Shown piece after piece: positions 8,959 through 19,059 of a DNA stretch of 64,000 nucleotides. Both the position numbers and the translations under genes were made by a program. Source of the stretch: Limnephilus marmoratus (lineage: Eukaryota; Arthropoda; Insecta; Trichoptera; Limnephilidae); assembly GCA_917880885.1 (NCBI GenBank), contig OU862909.1, positions 30,564,405-30,628,404 on the forward strand. Reading direction: 5' to 3'. Position 1 is the first letter of the stretch. The number at the start of each line of letters is the position of its first letter. The notes beneath the pieces are model-generated. The model searched no databases and had not been told where the DNA came from. It worked only from the letters and a program-made list of their open reading frames with translations.

Positions 8959-9940
8959 GGTGGTACCTCAAGATACGAGTTTAATTCTTTCCGTAACCTT
9001 GCTCGTATGTCAATATGCTCGTATCTCAAAGCGATTTTTATCGTAGAAATTCATCTAAATGCTATTAATCCGCTCCAGCCCCCAAAATGCAACCCCGGTT
9101 GTTCTTTTTACGTGTTTTTGAATAAGAAAAATTTATTTATAAATGACAAATATTGTATAAAATAAAGAGAATGTAAAGAAATATACCGGTTTTATAAAGT
9201 GCACAATTTGTATTTTCGTTATTTAAACGCAACAACTTAAATGCTACTGTATGCTTAATTTAATTTATACTTAAATTCTATTAATCCGCTCCAGCTTCCA
9301 AAATGCCGCCCAGTTGTTCTTGTTACGTGTTTTTGAATTAGAAAAATTTATTTATGAATACCAAATGTTTTATAAAAACATAATAAAAGAGAATGTAAAG
9401 AAATAATCCGGTTTCATAAAGTGCACAATTTGTATTTTTGTTATTTAAATGCAACAACTTAAATGCTACTGTATGCTTAAATCAAGTCACTGCTTTTCTC
9501 TTCACTGGTCTTTGCCGTTTTCGCCGGAAAAAAAACTGTCCAAGGAGGTTTGTTTCTCCTTCCCTTTCAGAACATTGCGGAAATGAGTTAGGCAAGTGTC
9601 ATTAAGTAGCTCCGATGCACGACCAGTTGCAACTTTTTCGGGGTGTTTCTTTTCCACGAACTGTGAAACTCTCCCACATTCCCAAGATCTCCTTCATCTC
9701 ACTTTTAGAGATAAACTCCCCCACCTCTGGCTCCTTCTCGAAACCAATTTCTTGCTGCTACTGCTGCTGCAACTTATCTCTTGTAACTCCTCGATCGTCA
9801 GTTTCTGAGAGTGCTCCTCGACGAGCTCGTTCACGTCTCTCTCATCCACTACCAGGCCCACGGATTTTCCTAGAGACACAAACTGGTCGGTCATGGACAG
9901 CCGGCCGTTCCTCGTATCTCAATATCCTCGTATCCCACCT
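8959..9940 (-). mobile_element. Tigger/pogo-like DNA transposon remnant
   Basis: One end (8959-9045) has the Tigger-type terminus GGTACCTCAAGATACGAG with CTCGTATCTCAAAGCGA. The minus strand at 9480-9895 encodes the C-terminal part of a Tigger transposase: DERDVNELVEEHSQKLTIEE, then ATGRASELLNDTCLTHFRNV, ending in SLDSFF and a stop. The DDE core is missing. Between the coding end and the terminus, about 216-225 bases are directly duplicated (9062-9270 and 9278-9480). Confidence 0.75.
9480..9895 (-). pseudogene. Tigger transposase C-terminus, frameshifted
   Basis: The LVEEHSQKLTIEELQE frame runs into CAG repeats (a glutamine tract in one frame, serines in another). The conserved reading then shifts to the frame giving EKKHPEKVATGRASELLNDT, and ends in FFPAKTAKTSEEKSSDLI and a stop. 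So there are at least two frameshifts, and only about 130 residues of a protein normally near 500 aa. Known family role: cut-and-paste transposase of the pogo/Tigger branch of Tc1-mariner. Not functional here. Confidence 0.7.
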
Positions 9941-10210
9941 TTCAATGTGCAAACTTAAACAACTGTCGTTGTTGACCGAACAACGATTATTTGTTAACTG
10001 GTCTCCAGAAGGTTATATACTCATATCAATACATACATCGATCAATATTGGTCGAAGAATATATAGCAACCTGAAAATGTCGCGTTTGCAATAATGCAAA
10101 TTTTTACACTAAATTCGTCATTTTTACGCGAAAAGCGCGACTTTTGCCATTTTCACAACAATAACGCCAAATTCTCAATTTTCATATATTTCGTGCCATT
10201 TTCTGCTAAT
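9941..10210. other. Spacer, no gene seen
   Basis: Contains several TTTTTACGCGAAAAGCGCGA-type words but no ORF of note; similar GCGAAAAAATTAC words occur at 11105-11170. Confidence 0.35.
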
Positions 10211-10395
10211 TTAAAATATATATTTTTAAAGAAAGAAACATTCCCGGGTTACGAAAGCTGAGAACATTTGAAAATCTCTTACACAGTAAACGGAAAATGT
10301 TGCTTGTGACTTATGAAGAACTTGGCCAGTCGAGGAACTGAATTTACTATGTCTGGGTGGAAACCAGACTGTCCGCTGTCCGCTGTCCGCTGAAG
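10211..10395 (-). mobile_element. SINE S1, second copy (5'-shortened)
   Basis: On the minus strand it follows S1 from GTTCCTCGACTGGCCAAG through GAGATTTTCAAATGTT to AACCCGGGAATGTTTC and the A-rich tail. The A-box end is replaced by a GTCCGCTGTCCGCT microduplication, so this copy probably cannot be transcribed by polymerase III. Confidence 0.7.
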
Positions 10396-10589
10396 TTATA
10401 TTAATAAATGAGAAAGTAATAGGTACTACACATTCCAAATATTTATTTTTTTATTTCATTATATTTTGTTAATTTATTATTATCTATAAATTTGGTTTCC
10501 ACTAATTAGGGTGTTATTGGCCATATAAAGTTCTGATTTTCTCTTAAAATTAGTAACTTTTTTTTTCAAACTACGTTTATGATAGATAT

Positions 10590-10690
10590 CTCTGCCACAT
10601 CTGCCCTGATGATGGACACTGTAACGCTGTCCGAAACGTTGGCTTAAGGAGGAGGTAGTGCATCACGGCATAACACCCCAAAAATAAATA
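10590..10690 (+). other. Hammerhead-like repeat motif, copy 1
   Basis: CTGATGA (10606-10612), a GGACA/TGTCC stem (10614-10618 with 10628-10632) and GAAAC (10633-10637) appear in the order of a hammerhead ribozyme core. They are followed by GTTGGC and, further on, GGCATAACACCCC. TGCC before the core can pair with GGCA about 50 bases after it, but no ideal cleavage triplet (NUH) was found there. Copies are at 41637-41725, 63425-63470, minus 63335-63400, and a weak one at 11885-11950. Confidence 0.45.
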
Positions 10691-10879
10691 ACAAAAATAC
10701 GTTTATGATAAGCTAATAAATGGAACGAAGCCGACGTTCTGCCATTTATTAAAATAAAATAAAATTATAAAATTAATACTAAATTTTAAAAAAATATATT
10801 TTGAATTAAATCTATTTTTTTTAATTGAATAAAGTACAACCTCTGTTGTAGAAAAATTTAAGAAATCAGAGTGCGCAGT

Positions 10880-11065
10880 TCATATGCGGTAGAAGTGAAA
10901 CCTTCAGAAAACTAAAGTAGACAAAAGTGGGGAGATTACGAAGCACCGTACAAAGAGGAGACCGATTAGTCAATCTTATTCTCTCGCTGGCTAAATCCTG
11001 TAGATGTATGTGTTTATCTCTTTAAGTGAGTTTCAAATAACAACGGTGCTAAAGAAGTGTTCACT
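10880..11065 (+). repeat. Family C repeat, copy 2
   Basis: Reverse complement of 4848-5022, with the same ordered landmarks. Some insertions (for example TCTCGCTGGCTAAATCC) distinguish the copies. Confidence 0.65.
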
Positions 11066-11679
11066 TCAACGATGCATTTTCCAAAAGTTCCTCAAAAAAT
11101 AATGCTAATTTCGCGAAAAAATTACACGAATTTCGCATAAATAAAGCGATTTTCACCGAAAAATAATGCAAAATTTTCAGATCTATCTATCTACTTGTTT
11201 CATGAGCTAGAGGCAGGTAGAGGCGAAGTTAGTACGAAAGTTTCAAATTTCTTGTATCACTACCTTGTAGTCTGGACATCGTCATTGCCGATAAGTAGGG
11301 GTATCAAACTAATTATTTACTATTATTTATGTTAAGAAGTCAAGTAAAATTAAAGAAAATTAATTTTATTGTTATAATGTTTTTGTATATGACAGAAGAT
11401 TCCCTTTCCTCGAATCGTGATTTTTTCACGGAAAAACATCGTTTTAATTTTCACATAATAGGAATGTCAAAATGTTACGGAGCACGACATCATACAAGTT
11501 AGAAGATGTATGAGAATAGCAGTTTAATTAAATTGTTTGTCCAATCTGCGGGCGAATGACAATGGCAGACTCGGAAACTTTGAATGGGCTTTATGCCGAG
11601 CCAGTACCTACTACAATACTTACTTGGAATCTCTCCGCAAAAAATTGTAAATTGAGTAATTATACTATTAAACTTGATT
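11066..11679. other. AT-rich spacer, no gene seen
   Basis: Only short spurious frames. Words such as TTTCGCGAAAAAATTACACG repeat loosely those at 10090-10180. Confidence 0.4.
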
Positions 11680-11790
11680 GATTTAATCGATTTGTTCGAT
11701 TGGTTCGATTGTTTCGATTGTTTCGATTGTTTCGATTGGTTCAATTGGTTCGATTGGTTCTATTGATTCGATTGATTTGATTTTTTTTAA
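11680..11790. repeat. (CGATTGTTT/GGTT)n simple repeat
   Basis: About ten imperfect units of 9-10 bases built on TTCGATTGGTTCGATTG. It explains the Gln/Ser/Lys-rich frame read on the minus strand. Confidence 0.85.
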
Positions 11791-11884
11791 TCTATACAAA
11801 GTATGTATACATGGGATTTTTCGACGCTTGTCTCGCTAGGATATATACCTGCAGATTGTTTTGATTTGACATTTTCACGGCCAA

Positions 11885-11950
11885 TGGAATGATAATGGAC
11901 ACTGTAATGCTTTCCGAAACGTTGGCTAAAGAAGGAGGAAGCGTAATACT
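11885..11950 (+). other. Hammerhead-like motif, weak copy
   Basis: ATGATAATGGACACTGTAAT, then TTTCCGAAACGTTGGC, is recognisably the 10606 motif. The CTGATGA core is altered to ATGATAA and one stem base pair is broken, so the fold would be lost. Confidence 0.4.
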
Positions 11951-12900
11951 GTATAATTATCTAAAAATTAACCACCATAATGTTTCTTTAAGGTTTAAAA
12001 AACAAGCTTTGCTGTGAAGGCAAACCACATAATACTGGGATAGCTCTAATGGGCCACTTGCACGATGATTTTAATTTTAAGGTTCAGGAAAGATTTCTTA
12101 ATTTTCATCATCACAAGCGCAACATTTTTTTTAAATCTTAAAAACTGAAACTGAACATCTTTTATACACCAGAAAAGTGATTTCTACTGGCATTTGAGCA
12201 GTCATTTTTCCAAAAAGCTAATGCCATTCTATTTGTTTATTTATTTAAAAAATAATGTAATACATAAAAACATAACAGTAAGAAATTTTACGTCCGATGT
12301 GAACAATCAAAAAATTGAAAAAATAAATCAAATTATTATTTTAGACGTGGATTTAAACATTGTAAGGTTCGAGATTGTAGAAATAAATCAAAATTATTAA
12401 GAATTAGTTAAAAACTTGTTTAAAACAAGGTGTGTAAGCCAAAATCGTAAATTTGATTGTCAGTTTTCAAAAATATCAAAAGTCCAACCCAGTTGTTATA
12501 CAACAAAAAACATAGTGTGGATTTTACAAAAATAAAAAAGGGTTAATAATTAATATAGAGTGACATAAAGAGCTAAATACATGGATTTGTTTAAGTTGTA
12601 ATTTCGCCTAAAATAAATTTAAAAAAAAATGATTTTTTTCATGCTACAGTAAAAACTCTTTAAAACTTTTATCTGAGCCATTTTTTATTTCTTCGGCATT
12701 AACCATGTGACAATTTCTAGATACTCTTTTGAAGAGTTTTACTTTCCATGTACAAAATAATAGTACACTGTAAATCACCCTTATTAACAATGTTCCCATG
12801 TAATGTTGACTCCTCCCACCGTTCTCCTCCTCCCCCAAAATAACCCCTCCACTATCCCCACCTAATAAAATTTAATCATTTCTGTACTTGTATAAAATTT
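11951..12900. other. AT-rich spacer, no gene seen
   Basis: Frames at 12194-12400 and 12644-12838 have AT-driven composition and no recognisable domain. Confidence 0.4.
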
Positions 12901-12904
12901 TTAT

Positions 12905-13336
12905 GTTTGCTAGTGAACGACACGGATGTGTCGAAACCGGTATGCGTATTTACAAAACCTGTACCGTTTCAGTCGCTTTAAATTTTCAATATCAAAATTT
13001 AAATATTTAGAAATAAAATTATTAATTTCTAATATACACATCGGAAAGATTATTTTATCTGGATTTTAGAACAATTTTTGTTTTTGCAAAGTGATAAAAA
13101 ATTATCAATATAGAGGTGTATTTACAATAAATGGGAATAATATTAAAATTTAAATATTTAGAAATAAAATTATTAATTTCTAATATACACATCAGAAAGA
13201 TTATTGTATCTAGATTTGAGAACAATTTTTTTTTTTGCAATGTGATAAAAAATAACCAATATAGAGGTATATGTAAAATGTAAATTGTCACTACCGCGAC
13301 TGAATCGGTATAGGTTTTGTAAATACGCAACCGGAA
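12905..13336. repeat. Small inverted-repeat element with a hairpin–GAAAC motif and an internal tandem duplication
   Basis: CCGGTATGCGTATTTACAAA with ACCTGTACCGTTTCAGTCGC (about 12938-12977) returns as its diverged reverse complement near 13285-13336. Just outside the left arm is GACAC-GGAT-GTGTC followed by GAAAC, the same hairpin-then-GAAAC layout as the 10606 motif. The interior holds a direct duplication of about 150 bases: AAATATTTAGAAATAAAATT begins at 13001 and again at 13152. Confidence 0.6.
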
Positions 13337-13339
13337 CAT

Positions 13340-14440
13340 GGAAAGTACCTACTATTCTTCAAAATCAAAATTTTTGGAAGCCAATTAAAAATGAACAGAA
13401 ATGGCTCATTGGAAGGAATTAATGTGATTTCAAATCATTATTAGAGCACAACCGACTGTTCTATGGTCACATAGAGCTGCAGTTGGTCTACTCTGAGTTA
13501 GAGTTTTCAATCCTGGGAATTTTTATCAGAATCGGGATTACAGTGCTCGCATTTTTCATTTACAGGACAGGCTGGCACCGGGAATTTAAATGTTTCTATT
13601 ATTATTAAAAAATAGGAGTTACAACAAATGTCATATTTTTATTCTTCAGATATAATATATACTCGTGGATTAGGTAACATAGATTATTAACTAAATATAG
13701 AAGTAGCTGCACAAAAGAAAAAATTCGGTAAAAACTTATACTTAATACAATTAAAAAAAAAAACATTCAAAATTTTGAGACTTAAAATGCCATCTCATTA
13801 AGATCGAAGTGTCTAAGGTCTAAGGTTTCATCATTTAGTGATGATCTTATTTTTCCACGTCCCAAAAAACCATTTCGAATCTAAGGGAGCAGGCATTGAT
13901 TTAAAATCTTTGTACTTACAATTTTTCTAGATTTATATAATCTAATAATAATATTTGATATATCTGAGGCTATTGTTATTTTTAAAGAGATTTTGGAAGT
14001 CCTTGATCGGGATGGAGCTCTTCTTGTAGAAACAGATTTTAATCGACTTCTTCTACAATTTCAATGTCTAATTCCGACATAGAGAAAGACATCTATTCTT
14101 CGACTGATTTTGACATCGTTCATCATCTGGAAAGGATTTAGGTTTAGATTTCTTGAAGAGAACATCTAAAACTGCCAGGTAAAATGCAAAAGCTAAATAA
14201 AGGGAACTGAAAGCTCGTCTGCCTCAACTATCCCGGTGTAGTGATTTTATAAGATTATTTTTTTTAATTAATTTAAAAAAAGATATTCCCACCCTTGAAA
14301 CAAGGTTGTGGAAAAAAAATAAAAAGATAAGCACATCATCGAAATAACGGTCTAAAGGTCTAGGGTTCCCAGAATCTCCGTTCTTGAGATCCCGGGATTG
14401 AAAGTTCTACTACAGGTAGGCCTACTTGAATAGGAACTTG
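13340..14440. other. No gene recognised
   Basis: Mixed AT-rich sequence. A minus-strand run near 14040-14130 has some coding-like words (SELDIEIVEEV) but is closed by stops on both sides and has no splice context I trust. GCATAAATTTAATACATACA (14450) recurs at 17162. Confidence 0.35.
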
Positions 14441-14694
14441 TTAAAAATGCATAAATTTAATACATACAGACGATACGATACGATACGATTGTACCACCCC
14501 AGCCAGGAGTACTCCTGTCCCGGTGAGACCGGTACACCAGGGGGCACTGATTTGTTAGGACTAGGAACACGTGCTCTGAGGATGGGAAGGAGGTTGGAGT
14601 TCAATCGACCGGTATACATGGCAACCTAATAAGCCAATATTGGAATTTAGGCTGGGCAGGAATAAAGGAATGGATTGAGCATTACGATATTTTT

Positions 14695-16415
14695 TAAATC
14701 CTTTCTTTATGGGTTCTTTCTTCTTGCCTATTCTCGGCTCTTCTTGACTCTTCTTGTCTCTTATTGATCCCAATTATTGTCCCTTCTTGTCTCTTCTTGG
14801 ATCTTCTTGTGTCTTTCGGCTCTTCTTGGCTCTTCTTGACCCTTCGTGGCTTTTCTTTTCTCTGCTCTTTGCTTCTTCTTGTCCCTTCTGGGATTTTTCT
14901 GTCTCTCCTTGGCCCTTTCTACTTCTTCTAGTCTCTTCTTGCCTCTTATTGATTCTTCTCATCTCTTCTTTGCCCTCCTTGGATCTTCTTGCTATTTCTC
15001 GTCTCTTAATGTCTCTTCTTGGCTCTTCATGTTTCTTCAGATCTTCTCGTCTCTTCTCTGCTTTTCACATCTCTTCTTGCCCTTCTTGGATCTTCTTATC
15101 TCTTCACGGCTATTCTTGGCTCTTCATAGCTTTTCTTGTCTCTTCTTGGCTCTTTTCTTCTTTTCTTGGATCCTCTTGCCTCTTCTTGCATCTTCTTGCC
15201 TTTTCTTGCATCTTTTAACTTCTCGCCCTTCCTTGGCTCGTTTTGTCTCTTCTTGAGTCTTCCAACTGCTTACCAACCCTCGTTGTTCATTCTTGTTTTA
15301 TCGTCTCTTCTTGGCTCTTCTTACTTCTTCTTGGATCTTCACGCCCCTTCTTGGCTTGGCTTCTATCTTCTCGTCTCTTCTTGAATCTTTTTGTCTCTTC
15401 TCAACTTTTCTTGGCTCTTCTTGCTTCTTCTCGTCTCTTATTGACTCTTCTTGGCTCTTATTGTCTCTTCTTGGATCTTCTGGGACCTTATTGTATCTTC
15501 TTGACTCTTCTTGCTTCTTCTAGTCCCTTCTTGGCTCGTCTTGAATCTTCTGACCGACTCTTCTTGTCTAATCTTGTCTCTTCCAATCTCTTCTAATCTT
15601 TTCTTGGCCTGTCTTGTATCGTCTTGTGTCTTCTCGTATCTTGTCTCTCTTTGACTCGATTTGACTCTTCTTGCATTTTATTCATCCTTCTTGGATCACA
15701 ATGTTTGGCTTTTCTTGCCATTTCTTGCGGAGTTTAATCGACCAGTGCGTAAGTGCAGGAACAAAGGAGATGATTGAACGTTGGTTTCTCGTTTCCCACT
15801 TCTTTATGCTCCCCACTTCTTCTGCTTCCAACTACTCCCTTCTTTAATTTTGCGCCTCTACCAGTCTCTTCTTGCTTATTATTTTATTGTCGTGGCTCTT
15901 ATTGGTTCTTTCTTGACTTATTAATTATTTTCTTTCCACTTCTTGCATTAACTTGCTTCCACTAGCCAGTTTTTCTGTTTCTTGGTTCTTCTGGCTTCTT
16001 CTAGCGTCTTCTTGGGTCTCCTAGTCTCAGCTTGCATCTTCTTGCAAACTTCTTGGTTCTTCTGGCATCTACTTGCTTCTTGCATCTTCTTGGTTCTTCT
16101 GGGATCTCGTAGTCTCTGCTTTCATCTTCTTGCTTTTTTATTTTTATTATTTTTTTTGAAATTCTTCTGGCTTAATCTTGCTTCATCATTTTCCTTCTTG
16201 CTTCTCTTGACTTTTCTTGGCACTCCTAGTCTCTGCTGACATTTCCTTGCTTCATCTTGACTTTTTTCTTATTGTGGCCTTTCTCGCTTCTTCTTGCATC
16301 TTACAGATTTTTCTTAGTTCTTCAAACTTTCCCCTGCCTATTCGTGGCTCTTCTTGGTTTTTCCTGTCTCTACTTATTTCTTCTAGCCTCTTCTTTTTTT
16401 CTTGGATATTCGAAT
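14695..16415. repeat. 1.7 kb pyrimidine-rich minisatellite, 10-bp period
   Basis: Built on imperfect copies of TCTTCTTGGC / TCTTCTTGTC with a 10-base period. It is most regular between about 14730 and 15600 and degenerate after 15700. Because 10 is not a multiple of 3, every frame cycles through the same ten codons, so several overlapping Ser/Leu-rich frames (up to 154 codons) stay open. I regard these as by-products of the repeat, not genes. The complementary strand is purine-rich. Confidence 0.9.
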
Positions 16416-16419
16416 CAGA

Positions 16420-17297
16420 TCCTCAAATAGGTTTTGAAAAGACAGAATTGCTTGAATTGACAAGCTCTCGGGTTGCACTTAATGCTGTAAGTCGGGATCT
16501 ATTTCAGTGCAAGAACAATATCTAAATAAAATAAAATAAAAACCTAAGAATGAAAATAAAAAAAATTAAAAAACTTGTCTGTTAATTCCGTGTACAATAC
16601 AAGGGACACCCTCTGAAATGTGATGACAAAAGACCCACTTGAAATTATCAAAATAATCTCTGCAGGAATAAGAGACCTCATACGGGGACGAAACGCGTCA
16701 ACAAGCTTTTGATGAACATAAACAATTAAAATAATTATTTTAAAATCAGGCCGACTGCAAAAAAACAACAATTAAGAAAAAATTTCAAGAACGACTCTCT
16801 AAGTGGTTTGTTTATGTTGGTATCCGAGTTCAATGCTCTGAAATATTATGTTATATAAACAATCTACGCCATCAACTAATATTTGTAAACAAAAGTAAGG
16901 TGGATCTTATCTTCAGTATTGATGTGAGGCCTTTGTGTCAAATCTTTTGTGTTCACTCGAATTCACTTGCAAACTTTGTCATTTTTACCACTGTTGCAAC
17001 TATGTAAAACCAAATTTCGTAATCAAATTATGAAGCTATAACTAAACCGCGTATTTTGACACATTTTCAAAGAGATTGCACCGAAGGGTTCCGTGATATA
17101 AAAATAATACTGCAGAGCAAAAAAACACGTCATGTCGGGATGAAACGCGACAAACACTCCGCATAAATTTAATACATACAGACGGCCATTTAATACAGAT
17201 AGAAATTGATAGCGCTGCGTTTGTTTAAAGATTTTAATTGGCAACACTAAGATGGCTCGTAGGGAAATGAAAATAAGTTAATTCACAATGGTCCAAT
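16420..17297. other. Noncoding sequence with two related GAAACG words
   Basis: CATACGGGGACGAAACGCG (about 16679) and CATGTCGGGATGAAACGCG (about 17130) are alike and again put GAAACG after a short GC-rich word. No stable shared hairpin could be drawn. No gene recognised. Confidence 0.35.
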
Positions 17298-17781
17298 GGC
17301 TCGTTCGCACTGGGCAAGTAGTTTAGTAAAGTAGCGAGTAGCTCGCTACTTGACTGGCCGAAAAGCGTTTGCATCACTTTCAAGTAGAGTACATTAGTGA
17401 GCCGCCCGTTGCAAGATGACGGGCTGCTATGCAACAAAGTAAATATGCTAATTAAGCTGATTGTAATGCTTATTTTAGAAGAGGTGGAAGAATAAATTAG
17501 TGAGGTGAAAATAAATAAACAATGGACATGAAAAGAGATTAATAGCAGCAAAAATAGAGAATTTTAAAGTAACATCCTCGCTCCAACGGCACGACATATC
17601 TGCGGGCCTACTAATTAACTCTACTAAAACGACGGGTTCGCGCATGTCGGTGCACAGGGAAGCGTGGTGGGAGCCACTATTCGCCTGAAAAAATAGAACG
17701 AAATGGATTGACTTTACTAAATAGCTGACTAAACTACTAAAATTGTGGTGTTCGGATGCATTTAGTTACTAATATACTCAC

Positions 17782-19003
17782 TATATCGAACGTGTCATAG
17801 GAATACGTGTGCATTGAACGAGTGCGCGAAAGCATATGACAACCCTGGAAATTCAAGATTGGAATTTACGCTGTCACAGAGTACCGTGCCGCGAGCACGA
17901 CAATTTGAGTGCTGCTATTGGCTAGCGGAACAATGTGCATGTGATGCCCCTTCCAAATGATTTGTCTACAACGCAATTATGTCCTTTAACTAACTAATCA
18001 ATTGAAAACATTAATGAAATTGATAATGAATACGTGCGGCAGCCTCATTGGACTGGAAAACACATCTAAATAACTACCTAATACTTCCACAAGGGAGTCT
18101 AGACAGCAATGATCAACGCCAAGGAATTGGCTGTCTATTTACGTCACCCCCACCATGCGACCAGCCGAGCCACTATTGGTCAATTCTGAACAAAGGAAAA
18201 ATCTGAATCGTGAATATTTACGACAGCGAATTCATGTTCCGAAAAATTTGGAGCTCAATTTCGAGAAATTGGGAATAATTTGGATCAAGAAATAAACATC
18301 ATCACCTAAAAATGAGTATATGCTACAAAAACAACCCAAAAACTGACGTCTATCAGTGATTGTTGCACTTTAAGAAAAATATTTACTGTTTAAAATTGTA
18401 CCTTATATCACATATGTATACTTGTACCTTTTCTTGTAAACACAATAAAAATGATGTGAGACTTTGGTATCCTAAGTTGGTAAGATCATGGCAAAAACTA
18501 TCACACATAATTTTGACACAGCTGACTTCCAATCGTAGCGACCAGGGAAATTACCTAAAACAAGTACCTTAGAAAAATTAAGGAGGTTCTGTCCCCCAAA
18601 AGTCCGACCTGAGTTTGCCCTATAAAAATAGAAGTCAAACCGGTAGGAAGTCAGTTCAAAACTATCAGCCAAGAAGAAAGATACCAACTCAAGATACCAA
18701 CAGTCTCCAAGTTCAAACCTCTTTTAAAGTGTTTTAGTCAGTCTTAGATTCAGTTTACCTATCCCAGTATCCCAGTAACCTAAAAACTCCAGTCTCCCAC
18801 AGTCTCCAAAGTGAAAAATATTTATTTTAATCCAGTACTAAAATCAGTTTTGCCATTATACCTAGAAGCATTTTTTGTCAAAGTAGTAAATTCATTTAAA
18901 AGACCAGTGGCGTTCCAAAATCCACTGGCGTACGAAACTCCATTGGCGTGTCATTGTGGCCAGCTCCCTATTATATTTAGTTTATGTACAAACGTCTAGT
19001 ACA
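17782..19003 (+). repeat. BEL 5' LTR (1222 bp)
   Basis: Starts TATATCGAACGTGTCATAGG and ends GTCTAGTACA; matched by 25235-26578. A TATA-like CCCTATAAAAATAG lies at about 18616, a plausible promoter for the element's transcript. The LTR ends are not the usual TG...CA at the 5' side, but the target duplication fixes the boundary. Confidence 0.93.
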
Positions 19004-19005
19004 TT

Positions 19006-19021
19006 TGGTCCTTCGAGCCGG
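19006..19021 (+). promoter_or_regulatory. BEL primer-binding site
   Basis: TGGTCCTTCGAGCCGG starts two bases after the 5' LTR. TGG complements the CCA end of a tRNA primer, as in other LTR elements. Which tRNA is used was not determined. Confidence 0.7.
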
Positions 19022-19059
19022 ATCTACACATAACACGCCTTCAGTCTTACCCAGTGGAA

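Noticed and set aside
14754..15596. Overlapping Ser/Leu-rich frames up to 154 aa
   Set aside because: They arise from a 10-bp pyrimidine repeat that keeps several frames open; no start context, domain or codon signal supports translation.
18360..18999. Short frames in both BEL LTRs
   Set aside because: They are present twice only because the LTRs are identical; no start context or domain.
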